A DNA stretch of 64,000 nucleotides from Liolophura sinensis (lineage: Eukaryota > Mollusca > Polyplacophora > Chitonida > Chitonidae), in NCBI RefSeq assembly GCF_032854445.1, contig NC_088303.1, forward strand, positions 30,669,265-30,733,264, in the 5' to 3' direction. How positions within the stretch are numbered: the stretch's first letter is position 1; every line of letters starts with the position of its first letter. Both the position numbers and the translations under genes were made by a program. A model generated the notes under the pieces. It made no database searches and was not told the DNA's origin. It saw only the letters and a list, made by a program, of their open reading frames with translations. This document shows positions 1 to 15,100 of this stretch, piece by piece.

Positions 1-309
1 GGCTTAAAGTGAACACCATGGCGCAGTTGTGCATAAATTTATACGGATCGTTGGATTTGCCTCATTAAAACAGCAATTCCTTAGCTTTGTTTTGAGAGCT
101 GGTTAATGTGGTCCCGACACAGATGTCATGTCATGCGAGGAATGTAACGTTATGCAACTTCGCATAGTTATGTATACGTGTATGGACAGGTACATATACC
201 TATATAGATAATACTCTTTATTTATCCTAACCTATAAGGTTTAGCCATTCAACATGTAATCGAGGACAGTTACCGTTTTGCATATCTGTCAGGCTTTCCA
301 TTTATTGTA

Positions 310-650
310 TTGGGGTTTATCGTCTTACTTCACAATTTCAGTCATATGACGACGAGGAGTCATTAGGCGTGTGTACATATACTATATTTCCTTTTGGCAG
401 GGCGAGTCCATGCCGCCAAGCCGCTGCCGCCAAAGATGTATCATGCTGAAGACACCAGATAATGATACCCATCCCAGTCGTATTATACTAACCTTGCTCA
501 TACTTCTCAGTGCTGAGAGTCAAGCGATGCAGCAACAAGTATCATTTTTAAAGTCTTTGGTATGACCCTACCCCTGTTTGATCACCGGTCTCCAGACTTC
601 AAGGCGGTGGCTCCAACCATTAGCCAGGGTAGTCCTACTTCGCCCTGTCT
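310..650 (-). mobile_element. tRNA-derived SINE, family A, diverged copy
   Basis: Collinear with the copy at 6600-6985: GTCTTACTTC...TTTCAGTCATATGACGACGA at its left, CGTATTATACTAACC in the middle, AAGCGATG and TTTTTAAAGTCTTTGGTATGAC near its right end, where the tRNA-like head should begin. It has drifted substantially. Confidence 0.6.
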
Positions 651-704
651 TAATGGATGACAATATCCTTAATAAAGCAATCATCGTTGAACATAAATTC
701 TTTT

Positions 705-795
705 TGTGACCGGATCATGGGGAAGTGGTTAAGGCATTTGCCTGTTAATCGCTAGGAAACACGAGGTGGGTGTTCAAACCCAGCCTTGGGTATAC
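705..795 (+). mobile_element. tRNA-like sequence, probably a SINE head or tRNA pseudogene
   Basis: AAGTGGTTAAGGCATTTGCC resembles a box A/D-arm, CTGTTAATC an anticodon loop, and GGTGGGTGTTCAAACCC a T-arm with box B. Several stem pairs are imperfect and no clean acceptor stem closes the fold, so I do not call a functional tRNA. Confidence 0.5.
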
Positions 796-1570
796 TGTTC
801 GTGTCGTCATGGTGACAATAAGCGGGTCGACAACTCTTGTGTGGCGTTTGCTCAGTGTAATATTCGTTGAATATTGCATGTCTTCACCAGTATCGTGTTC
901 CTATCAGTACGTCACTTGCCAAAGGTCAGTTATCTACCCACAGTACTCCTGTTTCTTCACCCGTTAAAAAAATGACCAACATCATATAACTGAAAATTTT
1001 TTGAGTACAGTTGTTTGTCTTTGGCTTAGTATTTGCTGCATCAAGGTCTAGATCTTTAGCGACTTTCTGACGAAAAAAAGTCATCAGCCACACGTGCGTC
1101 ACAACATAAAAATGCGTTCATGGTTGTTGTAGTTGCATAATTGTTGGCTTTTTAACTAACCGGTTCAAATGAGAAACAAGAGTGACAATATTAGTATGTA
1201 TCAGGGCAACATATTGCGAAACTATTGTCAGTTTCCTTTCTGTCAGCCACCTTTCTTTTGTTCTCTCTTTGGAGTTTGGATTAGAGTTTACTTTGATGAC
1301 AACCGCTACCCAAATTTACAGCAGTATAATGAACAATGCTTAACGTAATGCACATCCACACAAATGACTTACATGTGTTGACATTTGACGCCATGTTCAA
1401 GGTTATGTCACCACTGTGTAACTGTGGTCTTATTTTACCATTATAAGCGACGTCGTATTATCAGTGATGCGATATGGCAGTAAACAACATATAGGGAAGA
1501 CAGAAAATATATGAATTAAAGTTTTAATCAAGTCAATCAAAGCGGTCATAAGAGTGCCCGGACGAAACTC
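796..1570. other. No gene recognised
   Basis: AT-rich sequence without a convincing open frame or splice-flanked exon. It lies between a tRNA-like element and the 26-bp minisatellite. Confidence 0.6.
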
Positions 1571-3590
1571 GTGAGTGTCTCGCCTCGACCCTCATTGTTG
1601 CACCGGTGTCTCGCCCCACATTGTTACACCTGTCTCTCATACCAGAGTGTTGCACTTGTGTTTAACCCCACATTGTTGCACCCGTGTCTTTCCTCACAGT
1701 CTTGTCAATGTGTCTCATCTCACACTGTTGCACCTGTGTCTCGTCCCAGAGTGCTGCACTTGTCTTTCACCCCACATTGTTCTACCCGTGTCTTGTTGCA
1801 CAGTCTATTTCTTGTGTCTCAGTCTACAGTGTTACACCTGTGTCTCGCCAGCAAAGTTGCACCCGTGTCTTGCTCCACAATGTTTCCCATGTGTCTTGCC
1901 CCATAAGGTTGCCCCTGTGTCTTGACCTACAGTGTTGTCCCCTTTGTCTTGACCCACAGTGTTGTTCTTGTGTCTTGCTCCCCAGTGTTGAACCTGTGCC
2001 TTGTCCCACAATGTTGCTCTTGTGTCTTGCCCTATAGTGCTGCTCCTGTGTCTTGCCCCATAATGCTGCTCTTGTGTCTTGCTCCATAATGCTGCTCTTG
2101 TGTCTTTCTCCCCAGTGTCGCTCCTGTGTCTTGCCCCACAATGCTCTTCTGTGTTGCTCCCCAGTGTTGCCCCTGTATCTTGTCCCACAATGTTACACCT
2201 GTGTCTTGCTCCTCAGTATTACGCCCTTTTGTCTTGCCCCGGCGTGTTACACTTTTGTCTCACCTCACAGCGCTGCGTCTGTGTCTCACTCCATAGTGTT
2301 GCGCCTGTGTCTTGTTCCACAGTGTTGTCCCTGTCTCTCGTCCCAGAGTGTTGCACCTGTTTCGCGTTCGAAAGTGTTACATGTCTTACAGTGTTACACA
2401 TGTGTCTCTCCTACAGTGTTGCACCCGTGTCTTGGTCCACCATGTTGTCCATGTGTCTTGACCTACAGTGTTACACCCTTTGTCTTGACCCACAGTGTTG
2501 CCCTTTGGTCTTGACCCACAGTGTTGCCCCTTTGTCTTGACCTACATTGTTGCTTCTGTGTCTTGCCCCACAGTGCTGCTCATGTGTCTTGCCCCATAAT
2601 GCTGCTCTTGTGTCTCGCCCCATAATGCTGCTCTTGTGTCTCGCCCCATAATGCTGCTCTTTGTGTCTCGCCCCATAATTCTGCTCTTGTGTCTCGCCCA
2701 TTGTCTTGTTTGTACATACGTCTTGTTCCACAGTGTTACACCTGTGTCTTGCCCTCAGTGTTACACTCCCTGTCTTGCCCCAGAGTGTTACACTTTTGTC
2801 TCGCTCTACAGTGTTGCACCAGTGTCTTGCCTCACAGTGTTGTCCCTGTCTCTCGTCCCAGAGTGTTACACCTGTGTCTCGTGCAAGATTGTTACACCTG
2901 TGTCTCGGTCGAACGTATTACATGTATGTATCGTCCCAGATATTTTCACTTATGTATCATCCCGGAGTTTTGTCCCTGTCTCTCGTCCCAGGTGTTACAC
3001 CTGTGTCTGGTTCAGGAGTCTTGAACCTGTGTCTCGTCTCAAGGTGTTGCTCCTGTGTGTCGTCCTACAGTCTTACACCTGTGCATTGTTCCAGATTATT
3101 GCACCTGTGTCTCGTCCCACAGGGCTGCATCTGTGTCTCACTCTACAGTTTTGTACCTGTGTCTTGCTCCACAGTTTCACATGTGCTTTGCCCGTAGTGT
3201 TGCATAAATGTCTCGCCCCAGAGTGTTGCACCCGTGCTTCTTCCTACAGTGTTACTCCTGTGTCTCGGCTCACATTTTTATTCATGTGCCTACAGTACAA
3301 AAGTGAACAGTGTTACACCTGAGTGCGCGTGTCTCGCCTCACAGTGTTACAACTGTGTCTTGTCTCAGAATGTAAAAGAGGTGCACCTGTGACTCGCTCC
3401 ACTCTGTTGTTCCAGTGTCTCGCCCCACCCTGTTGTTCCTATGCCTTGCCCCACAGTGTTACACCTGTGTCTTGCCCCACAGTGCTGCACCTGTATCTCG
3501 CCCCACCATGTTGCGCCTGTGTCTCGCTCTTCAGTGTTACACCTGTGTCTCAACTAAGAACATTGTCCCCTGTGTCTCGGCTATCTGTTG
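1571..3590. repeat. Minisatellite, 26-bp unit, about 75 copies
   Basis: A head-to-tail repeat with consensus close to TGTCTTGCCCCACAGTGTTG plus CACC(T). Copies differ by several bases, so the array is old. Because 26 is not a multiple of three, translated frames rotate every unit. The many overlapping Cys/Ser/Leu-rich or Gln/His/Arg-rich open frames across it on both strands are by-products and are not annotated as genes. Confidence 0.93.
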
Positions 3591-6015
<2,425 letters not shown>

Positions 6016-6599
6016 CAGCTTTTAAATCTCATCAAACAACCGTACACTGTTGGATTTCATCAGGACAACACACATTATGCTGCATGGTTCTAAACCAATA
6101 GATTTGTCATGCTGAACATAATGGATAAATGATGTATACATTACAAACATTCGAAACAGTTCATGAAACTAGATTATATTATATGAAATGGAATTCGTTG
6201 AATCTGGTTCGCTGCGGCATGACCTTCTTGTAGATTTTGGAACTCGACCCTTTCAGAACTCAACCCACCTGATGTGTGACTGAGGCGCTACAATTACGAC
6301 CTTCCGTCCCCTTTTTTCTTCTGGCTTCTTACCGGATGTTGTTTCTATTCAGTTCAGCTTTCTCAACGACCTTTTAGATTTATTTCAATTCAGTAACCAC
6401 ATGTAATTATATCTGTGTGTGTTACTGAATGTAACCGTAATTTACGAACGTACTTTGACATTTTTGTATGATAAAATCGATGTTTTGGCGCTATGGTTCA
6501 GATTGCATCCAAAGGGCACACACTTATCTTTTTATTTAACTGATTGTAATTTATTTAACCGCCATAAATGGATTCATGAAGAGTTTTCTTTTGCGCCTT

Positions 6600-6985
6600 T
6601 GCGTTAGGGCATGGTGAGTGCGAGTGAGTGCGAGGGAGTGCTTGTGGTTTAACGTCGTACTTAAAAATTTTTCAGTCATATGATGACGAAGGAACCCATA
6701 GAGTGAATGTAATGTGCCTCTTTGTTACAGGACGGATTTCCACCGCTCTTTTATCTAGTGCTGCTTCACTGAAACGACTTAACGAAGGCAAGTAAGGCGC
6801 CCCGCCCATTATACTGATACGGGTCAACCAGTCGTTGTACTACCCCCTTCATGCTGGACGCCAAGCGATGAAGTTACAAATCCCTCTTTTAAAGTCTTAG
6901 GTGTGACTTGACCCACGATTGACCCTGGATCTACCGCTCCCGAAGTGGACGCTCTACCAACTGTGCCATCGGGGCCGGTAGGGCA
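6600..6985 (-). mobile_element. tRNA-derived SINE, family A
   Basis: Read on the minus strand it begins GGCCCCGATGGCACAGTTGG TAGAGCG, a good RNA polymerase III box A. A box-B-like GGGTCAATCGTGG follows, then a body ending in a block with GTCATATGACTGAAAAATTT. The same body appears at 10515-10797 on the opposite strand and, diverged, at 310-650. Confidence 0.75.
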
Positions 6986-7127
6986 CGGTGAAGACTTTTC
7001 TACCGAAACAGGGTTGTAATTTTCAGTTGTTTGCCCAATTCCTTGTCGAACTTTTTCCCATTCCCTGGTCATCTTCTACTACAGTATCTATACTGATGAA
7101 CCTAAAATAGCTATACATATCTAATTC

Positions 7128-7904
7128 ATGGATAGCCCCGAAGGACTCCAACTCCTTTTCTTATATTGGCCTAGCATCGTTGGAGTCTCAACGCTAACAG
7201 TATTAATTTCGTACTCAACGAAGGTCAAGGCCGATTTTCTTTGTTATCGAACAAGTCTCGTGAAAATGATAGACACCAACCTAAAGACCTGCTTTTCTCA
7301 CCCACCGCACCGCCATCATATGTCCCTACTCATTATATTCATGGCATGTCATTTCGCCCTGACCGACTTCTTTGGTTTTCCGAGTAAAAGTACAGATTTA
7401 ATTAACCTCATTACTAATGGAAACTTCACAATGGAATTACGAAACGTCTTTAAAAGCCAACCCAGCAGATACAAAAGCAGGCTGGAGTCTCTAAGCCTGG
7501 CGTCCGATTTTTATCATCAATCCGGGCTTAAAATGCTTCGTCAGGTTAAGTCACCTAAAGTGCGGTTACTCGCTCCAAAGGGTTGTATCGTGCAGTCCCG
7601 GATCAATATTAGCTGGAAGCCTACCGTTATGTGGGTAACAGGATCGACCGACGAACTCATGGAAATTCTCCTTAGTTCTTACGTTGCTGACGCATTCCTT
7701 TTCTCCAAGTTCGTCACAGGCATTGATCGCTGGCTCCCAAATACATCTTTGCCGGGGAAGAAGAACCTAAAAATAGCGGGCGGCCAGACTTGTACGGGGT
7801 CAACCCTTAACGGATATATGGTACCAGGCGACTCAGTTCGCAACGTCGATGAGAGTACAATGTTACGACGAGTAGACCTAACCCTAGACATGTTACCCGC
7901 GTGA
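7128..7904 (+). CDS. Orphan single-exon ORF, 258 codons, function unknown
   Basis: ATG 7128 to TGA 7904, uninterrupted. It is the longest open frame here that is not produced by a tandem repeat; by stop-codon frequency alone a frame this long is unexpected. The product has a hydrophobic segment near residues 9-27 (LLFLYWPSIVGVST), a second near 65-80 (MSLLIIFMACHFALTDFF) and a basic, mostly polar remainder of about 175 residues. That remainder has three N-glycosylation sequons (NFT, NIS, NTS) and few Cys. I recognise no family motif. The DNA looks less AT-rich than its flanks. It lies between a SINE (ending about 6985) and a SINE fragment (about 8283). No splice-site, promoter or poly(A) evidence was found. 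It could be a lineage-specific gene, a captured fragment or chance. Confidence 0.4.
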   Translation: MDSPEGLQLLFLYWPSIVGVSTLTVLISYSTKVKADFLCYRTSLVKMIDTNLKTCFSHPPHRHHMSLLIIFMACHFALTDFFGFPSKSTDLINLITNGNFTMELRNVFKSQPSRYKSRLESLSLASDFYHQSGLKMLRQVKSPKVRLLAPKGCIVQSRINISWKPTVMWVTGSTDELMEILLSSYVADAFLFSKFVTGIDRWLPNTSLPGKKNLKIAGGQTCTGSTLNGYMVPGDSVRNVDESTMLRRVDLTLDMLPA

Positions 7905-8282
7905 ATAACAAGCACGTGCAAGCGTTGGAGTGGGGAGTGGAGGAGGGGTGAGAATCAATCATATAATGTAATGCGATTGTGGGACGCAAATACATGAAAT
8001 ATAAAGTGGAACAAACAACATGATTTTATACATATTCTTCATTTGTTTGGCGATTTGTTTAATTGTAAAGTTTGAAATAATTTGCCAGTCTGACAGTCGA
8101 TCTGGTTTCCTCCATTTATAAAACTAACCACAGTTGAGGATAGTGATAAATACCAGCTAAATGAATAACTTGAACTAGAAGAGCCTGCAGTTTCATGGCA
8201 GTTTCATTTTCAGCTTCTGCTTGAGCAATGATCAGTTTCAGAGCATAAGTATACATGTATATTTGTAACAATCTCGAATAAT

Positions 8283-8395
8283 TTATTGATTTATTTGATT
8301 GGTGTTTTACACACTATTCAAAAATATTTCACTTATACGACCGCGGCCGTTTTTATGGTGGGAGGAAACCGGGAATCGAGTTATGGCCGGAGAGG
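8283..8395 (-). mobile_element. SINE family B fragment
   Basis: TTATTTGATTGGTGTTTTAC ACACTATTCAAAAATATTTC ACTTATACGACCGCGGCCG and GTGGGAGGAAACCGGG match the 3' half of the family B reference in reverse. The head is missing. Confidence 0.8.
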
Positions 8396-10514
8396 GAACA
8401 AGAATTAGCTGACGAATAAGCACAGTGATATTTGTATATTTTAAGATACACAACCGTTGTCCTATACTCAGGTTGGGGGTATTTGGTTCAGTTGATGAAA
8501 TTCAGTTTCTTCTATCAATATATAGCTATAGATATGTAACAAAGATTTACCAACAACAACACTCAAACCATTGCAATCCTAAAACTTGCACAAAACATAC
8601 TCAAAACTTGCTCAACACTTGTTCAAAGTTCAAGCTCAGGTCGCTTAAGTGAGATCGAGACACATCATTAACAGCCACAGAGTATTAATTTCGTTCTGCA
8701 TCACCTGCATATGTACGTTTCAATTGCCTATATCATGATATACTCTAAACGCTACATATACATGTATATAGCACTGCGTATGAAGTAATGGGCATTTTGT
8801 TAATTTTGGACAGCCATATGTTCTGATTCACTAAAGGTGTTTAATTCTCAGTTAAAAGTAAGACTTCGTATGGCTCTTTACCCTCTGCCCTTCTGAGATT
8901 TATGATGCAGTGGTTTCAGGCGAATGACATTCAAAAAAGCCGAAAAAAGACCCAAATACAAAAAGCCCCACAGGTTCGAGCTTTTAATTGCCATATACAA
9001 AGAAAGTATACATAGTAGGAATCAAATATAACCAGATTTTTCCTCTTCAGCAGACCAAACTACATCTAAAGTAGTTTTATTATTTCAAAATTCAAAAATA
9101 GATCGTCTCGCGACTTAATCGGTATTCAGCCTTCAACTTAATCGGCATTCAGCCTTCAACAGTTTGTAGGCGATTTTAATAAATTTCTCCACAAGAAAAA
9201 AAAACGACATACGATTAAGCACGAGTTTTAGTCATGATTTTATCATAGAATCACTCACGTGAGTGTCAAGCAAAACGTCTGCGCGGTATGAATGCGTTTT
9301 TGACGATTATGTCGGTTAGACGGTTTGTATAATGGAGGATCGTTGCGTGTGTCCAACAGGAGAAATAGGCTATTTCCTTTTTCAGTGAACCACTCATATT
9401 GCTAAGCTCCGGCAGCCGCGTTGTGATACCTGGAGACACCGCCAAATCTAGTCATATAACGTCAACCGGCCCACATCAGCTTGCAGTTAAACCTTGTTTT
9501 GAGTCCACGCCTATAAAGTAAAGATCCTCCACCGTGAGTCACGGATTCTTTCCATTTCTCGCTTCTTCTCTGCTGCTCGTCTTCCGCCTTCGGCCCTCCG
9601 CAGGGCGGGTCATGTGTACGCTTGTGGCTCACACCCCGATGGGTTTCCTCTATCGACCAGAAAAGCCCCTCCGAAGCATTCTGTTTATAAACGTTAGCCC
9701 TGAATTTGGGTTTTGGGGGTGAGGTATTTGGGTCACCGGGTCATGGAAATGTAGTTCTATTTACAGGCCAGCGTTGGCCAAGGACACACCAACAAAGTCT
9801 AGCGGTAGTCTTTTCTGACTGGGTTACGCTGTATTCGTGTGCTTACGTGAACAGACGCAAGTAGTACAACATTCCGAACTATTTGTGAGCCTCGCGTACG
9901 ACGGACGTTTTGTTTGGGGGAGGACAGATAACAAGGATATATGTGGGGTAACCCAGCGGGTCCCTCACATGGTCGCCTACATGAAACAATTATATACATA
10001 TATATAACCTGCCCGTGATTGTCTAAAAGCTATATATAATAACTTTTTAATTAAACCCACCACATACCCCCTACATCGTGCCGTCAATGTGAGGTCAAAT
10101 ACAGACTTTTGTGACGTGGTCATCTGACTCTTTTTTGCCCCCGTACTTTCCTGGTGGCGGATTTTCAAGGTCAAGTTTAACATTGTCTCTCGTTCTTACT
10201 TGACTAATTGTGGTTACTTATTTCCCGGACCTTGCAATCAGTCTTAACAGGTCACTCAGTGCCTGTATATGAAGAGCTGATCTTCGTCACGAAGCCCAGG
10301 GACGCACTGTATAATGGGCCCATTTAACAGGTTAGGCGTTTCGTGTCCTCGAGCCTGAATTGAAGATATACAAGCGCATGTGCTACACGTTCGAGTGGTA
10401 TTTATTTACTTAAGACATATATAGCGTAACGCATGCCTTGTTAATATAAACTTTAGAAAAGTAACCCAACGCCTGCCCCCTTACTATAAACATCGATCAG
10501 AGGTGTATAAACTT
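8396..10514. other. No gene recognised
   Basis: Contains a small direct duplication (CTTAATCGG(T/C)ATTCAGCCTTCAAC twice near 9114-9160). The stretch at about 9530-10000 is less AT-rich, with short open frames, but none has recognisable features. Confidence 0.55.
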
Positions 10515-10797
10515 CACAGACCTGTAGTCTAGCGGTTTCCTTTTTAGTAGTCCCCTCAATCCTGGGTCCAGTCTCAATCCTGGGTCGAGTAACACCTAAC
10601 ACATTAAAAGAGGGAGTTGTAACTTCCTCGCTAGGCGTTCAGCATGAATGGGATAGTGCAACGACTGGTTGACCCGTATCAGTATAATGGCTCGAGCTTA
10701 CTTGCCTTCGATAGGGCGTCTCAGTGAAGCAGCACTAGATAAAAGAGCGGTGGAAATCCGTCCTGTAACAAGGAGGCACATTACATTACCTCTAAGT
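10515..10797 (+). mobile_element. tRNA-derived SINE, family A (opposite orientation)
   Basis: A head with TAGTCTAGCGG and ATCCTGGGTCGAGT, then TTAAAAGAGGGAGTTGTAAC, TTCAGCATGAATGGGATAGT, GACTGGTTGACCCGTATCAG and GCAGCACTAGATAAAAGAGC. All are found in reverse at 6600-6985. It is truncated before the CATATGAC block and runs into the 42-bp array. Confidence 0.75.
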
Positions 10798-10844
10798 GTG
10801 ACACTTGCATTATGTTACGCGTGTAGTTAGGCCTTGCAATATGA

Positions 10845-11430
10845 CTTTAGCCGTGAAGTATATAGTGTAGCGCTTGGCTTTCTGAGATGAATGTTAGACG
10901 TGTATAGTGTAGCGCTTGACCTTTTAATATCAATAATAGACGTGTATAGTGTAGCGCTTGACCATCTAATATCAATGACAGGCGTATATAGTGTAGCGCT
11001 TGACCTTCTAATATAAATGTCATATGACTATAGTGTAGCGCTTGACCTTCTGATATAAATGTCAGACGTCTACAGTGTAACTTGACCTTCTAATACATAT
11101 GGCAGGCGTGAATAGTGTGGCGCTTGACCTTCTAATACAAATGTCGACGTGAATAGTGTAACGCTTGAGTTTCTAATACAAATGGGAGACGTGAATAGTG
11201 TGTCGCTTGACCTTCTAATATAAATGTCAGACGTGTATAATGCAGCGCTTGACCTAGTAATAAGACGTTACATAGATGTGTAGTGTAACGCTCTTCCTTC
11301 TAATATAAATGTTAAACGTGTATTACGCAGCGTTTGATCTTCCAATACGACATTACGCTCTCCCTTCTAATATAAATGCCGTGCATAATGTAACTTCTAA
11401 TAAGACGTTATATAGACGTCTGATATAATA
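10845..11430. repeat. Minisatellite, 42-bp unit, about 14 copies
   Basis: The motif TATAGTGTAGCGCTTGACCT recurs every 42 bp (starts near 10861, 10903, 10945, 10987, 11029), followed by TCTAATATAAATGTCAGACG. Right-hand copies are more diverged and shortened. The array lies directly after a SINE and directly before the 88-bp array. Confidence 0.92.
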
Positions 11431-11539
11431 AATGTCAGCTTTGGCAGGCTTTTGTTGCCTTAGATTCTGCATTTATTTGGCGTGTATGGTGATATCCAGG
11501 CATCCAGATATATCACATAAGACAACTGTATACCGTGTC

Positions 11540-12165
11540 GTCTCGTATCATCTGGATCCTGAAGTATTTATATTTGGACTTCCCAAAAGTCTCGTCTCGT
11601 TGTGTGAGGGTCTGTATATATGGGTTATGTGATCTGATATTTATTCCATATGTATCACAAACATCAACTGGATCGGATCTCGTCTCGTTGTGTGAGGGTC
11701 TGTATATAAGGGTTATGTGATGTGATATTTATTCCATATGTATCACACACATCAACTGGAGCTGGTCTTGTCTCGTTGCATGAAGGTTTGTATATATGGG
11801 ATATGTGATCTGATATTTATTCCATATGTATCACACACATCAACTGGAGCTGGTCTTGTCTCGTTGTATGAAGGTCTGTATATATGGGTTATGTGATGTG
11901 ATATTTATTCCATATGTATCACACACATCAACTGGAGCTGGTCTTGTCTCGTTGTATGAAGGTTTGTATATATGGGTTATGAGATCTGATATTTATTCCT
12001 TATGTATCACAAACATCAACTGGATCGGGTCTTGTCTCGTTGTATGAAGGTCTGTATATATGGGTTATGTGATCTGATATTTATTCCATATGTATCACAC
12101 ACATCAACTGGATCGGGTCTTGTCTCGTTGTATGAAGGTGTATACGTTCTAAATCTGGTGATATT
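11540..12165. repeat. Tandem array, about 88-bp unit, seven copies
   Basis: The unit contains TCTCGTTGTATGAAGGTCTG, TATATGGGTTATGTGATCTG, ATATTTATTCCATATGTATC and ACACACATCAACTGGATCGG. Copies begin near 11590, 11680, 11768, 11857, 11945, 12033 and 12121. Copies are highly similar, so amplification is recent. The short open frames here are repeat translations. Confidence 0.93.
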
Positions 12166-12169
12166 TATT

Positions 12170-15100
12170 CCACATTTTACACATGGCAGCTGCAGCAGGT
12201 TTCGTCGTATAAGGTTCTGCATGTGTCTCGTTTCTTAGCATGATTATCTGTATGTCCATACACAACAACTGTGCCCTTTGTAATTCTTCATTCGAATCGG
12301 ATGTTCTCAATGACAGAATATTATTGCACATGAATGATCGATTTCTAAAAGTTCGGACAAAGAACATACACATATGTATACACAAAGAGCCTTTCATGCA
12401 GAGTATGATCTACTTCTTGTGAACCCTAGGCTGCGCATGTCTGTACAGACACTATCTTAAATGTGATGATGTGTGTGAACCCGGTATGTCCTTACCACGT
12501 TACGTAAACGCTACATACGCTTCTTCCATGGAGGAAACGTCCTCGTGTTCTATGACATGGATAATAAATACACATGAAGTAAAAGAGGTTTCCATGTTCA
12601 TACGTTTGGCTCTCGCACTTACCACATGCCCATTTCGGCGCATTGCGTTATGTAACAATATTTATCATCAGCATATAGGTCTTCTAATAATAGACGGGAA
12701 TTAACTGGGAGCGAAAATGTGTCTCATTGTTACCTGAGCTTGGTAAAGTGCTTAGTACAAAAATACGGGTCTGCTGTGTATGGAAATCCGTCTGCACCGG
12801 GAGTGGGGATCGGGCGTGAGGCCATGTAAGTTTTGTCTAATTAACCTCCTGTAAGGAAGCCTGCTCACGAGGTCTGGACGGCGATTACAGCTGACGTGCC
12901 CTCAGTCAGCCATAAGACACCCCTCAGTACACAACATCACATCCATACGCACTCAGAACACCTCTCCACTTCCGCTAAAGCCAAATATCTGGTCAAAAAG
13001 TTCGAGTGAAACTTAACATCCTAATCTCAAATTCACAGGATATACATTATCTTTATACGAATATATGTCATGTGTATTCCTCCACCCCGGAAACCCACTA
13101 AAACCTGCTACACGTATACATCATTGCAGAAAATAATATACTCTGTCACGGTATTTTCTTAACACTTGTTCACTGTATAACTGGAAAGGAGTTTATGTAC
13201 CGGTACTTATATGCCCAGAAACAAGAGTCACATGAGTGCTTAAACGCGCTAAAACGCGGTACATACATGTGGTAACTACATATACTCGTGACTTTATCGA
13301 TATAAAAGGGACTGTGATTAATTTGGTGTAAGGAAAAGAAACATGGCGCAATTTAATGTCGTTATAGTCGATATTCGATATCACGACACGTACATATATA
13401 TACTCATTCATCTCACTGTTATATTGCCTTTTGTCATATATACATCGTGTTATTTGCGCCATATTTGAAGTTGTGATACAACTTCGAGCCCAGTCACTGC
13501 GGCACGCACGCATGTCACTGTCGCCGGTTGGAATCAGCACTCTATTGCGAATGTATATAGTTCTGTGTACTATTTTCGTGTTGGGTGCATGCTTGGTATT
13601 AAAATGAGGGAAACTTTCGGCACATATGAGCTTTACAGATGAAAGTTTCAAGTTCTGGACAAGAGGACAGGATGGTGTTGAGGTTGTGAGTGACGGTAAA
13701 CTTGGACTTGCTAGGCACCCCTCCCTGAAAAGTCCAGAGTTTGACAGTCAGTCTGTGTCAAGATGTTTCTGTCTGCTTTCTCAGACTGGACCAGGCATGC
13801 ACCAAAGTTTAGTGGCCACGAATTGTTTGAGACTGAGTTACAGCGCTAAACGTTAACATTGTTGCTTATGGAAAATTACTAGGGCTCTGAGGCCTTAATC
13901 ATATACAGGAGATTGTGCCTGACAATATGTGGTTTCTACCATTTAGAAATGCTTTTTTGAAACACATTTTTTTGAGAACTTACGCAAACGATCTATGATA
14001 AATAGATTACAACCTGGCAGCGTTAATGTTTAGCCGAGCATCAGCCCTTTCGCCTTGAGGACTTGAATTGATACAGGCAACTCAGGCTGATAATCGAACC
14101 GAAATCAACATTACCAGGTGACAATAACTATCTATTTCTCTGGCCTACCAGCGTGCAATGAATTTAGCACTATCTATAAACATCTTAAACCTAAATCCTC
14201 TTTCCAGGATCGCTTAAGCATTTGCATCAACAATGTTGATGTCGTCAATCCACCATTGACTATTACGTATACCATACCAAGCCTAAACCGCATGGTGATA
14301 TGTTTGAATCTTGAAAGAAATGTTTCGAAAAATAACGAAAATGTATGTTTTCCCCTATCCAAAAGTCGACCAGTTCTTAATGCCCCAAAACAAGACCAGA
14401 AATATGGGCTAATGAACTAACAGATTAGCGTATTCCAACAGGTAATTAGTGCTTGAATCTAATACAGTTAAGCTTCAAACCAAGGTTGGTTCATTTCGGT
14501 TTATCTGATTCGGAAATATCAAACTGGTACCACTGCTACATGTGCAATATCAAAGTACTTTCTGACTGACAAACGAGCAATCGGACACACTCCAACCGTC
14601 GTGAAGTTTTCACGGCCTTTTGTAATAAAACTTGAAATTTCACTCCATTAAATTCAACATTATTGCCTGCTTTATTACATGTATATCAAATTACTGACGA
14701 ACAGAGGAATAAGACGATGCCATAGAACCGAAAAGTTAATAGATTAAATGATTAAATCCGGGTCATTAGTTCTGGAGATATCCCACAGACAATTTAAGTG
14801 TTACACGGACGAAATTCTAAGTAAGGATATATAAACGAATGGAATAGCCCATAAAAGTGGCTTAATTCTTAAGCCTATAAACATTTGTGTCTCAATGCAA
14901 ACAACAAAGGTGAGCAACCGCGTCAGTAACTTTTCTTGGGCGAGATTATCAATCATGACTTTAAGCTATAAGGCTTTTGTGTCTTGAGATGCAGATAAAG
15001 TCGTGTAATATATGTCGGTCGACAAAATTACATCGACATATTGCAGTTAGATGTGCGGTGTAAAGAAAGCATTTAATGTGGTATTAATTTGAGAGCGGGA

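Noticed and set aside
705..795. Functional tRNA gene (Asn-like anticodon loop)
   Set aside because: The T-arm is good but the acceptor and anticodon stems do not pair properly; better read as a tRNA-derived element.
13193..13651. 152-codon minus-strand frame
   Set aside because: No recognisable motif, no splice or promoter context and random-like composition; a frame of this length can occur by chance here.
14011..14117. Possible small MITE (ACCTGG...TTAATGTT and its inverse) with a tRNA-like GGTTCGATTAT inside
   Set aside because: The inverted ends are short and imperfect, no second copy is present and no target duplication is clear.
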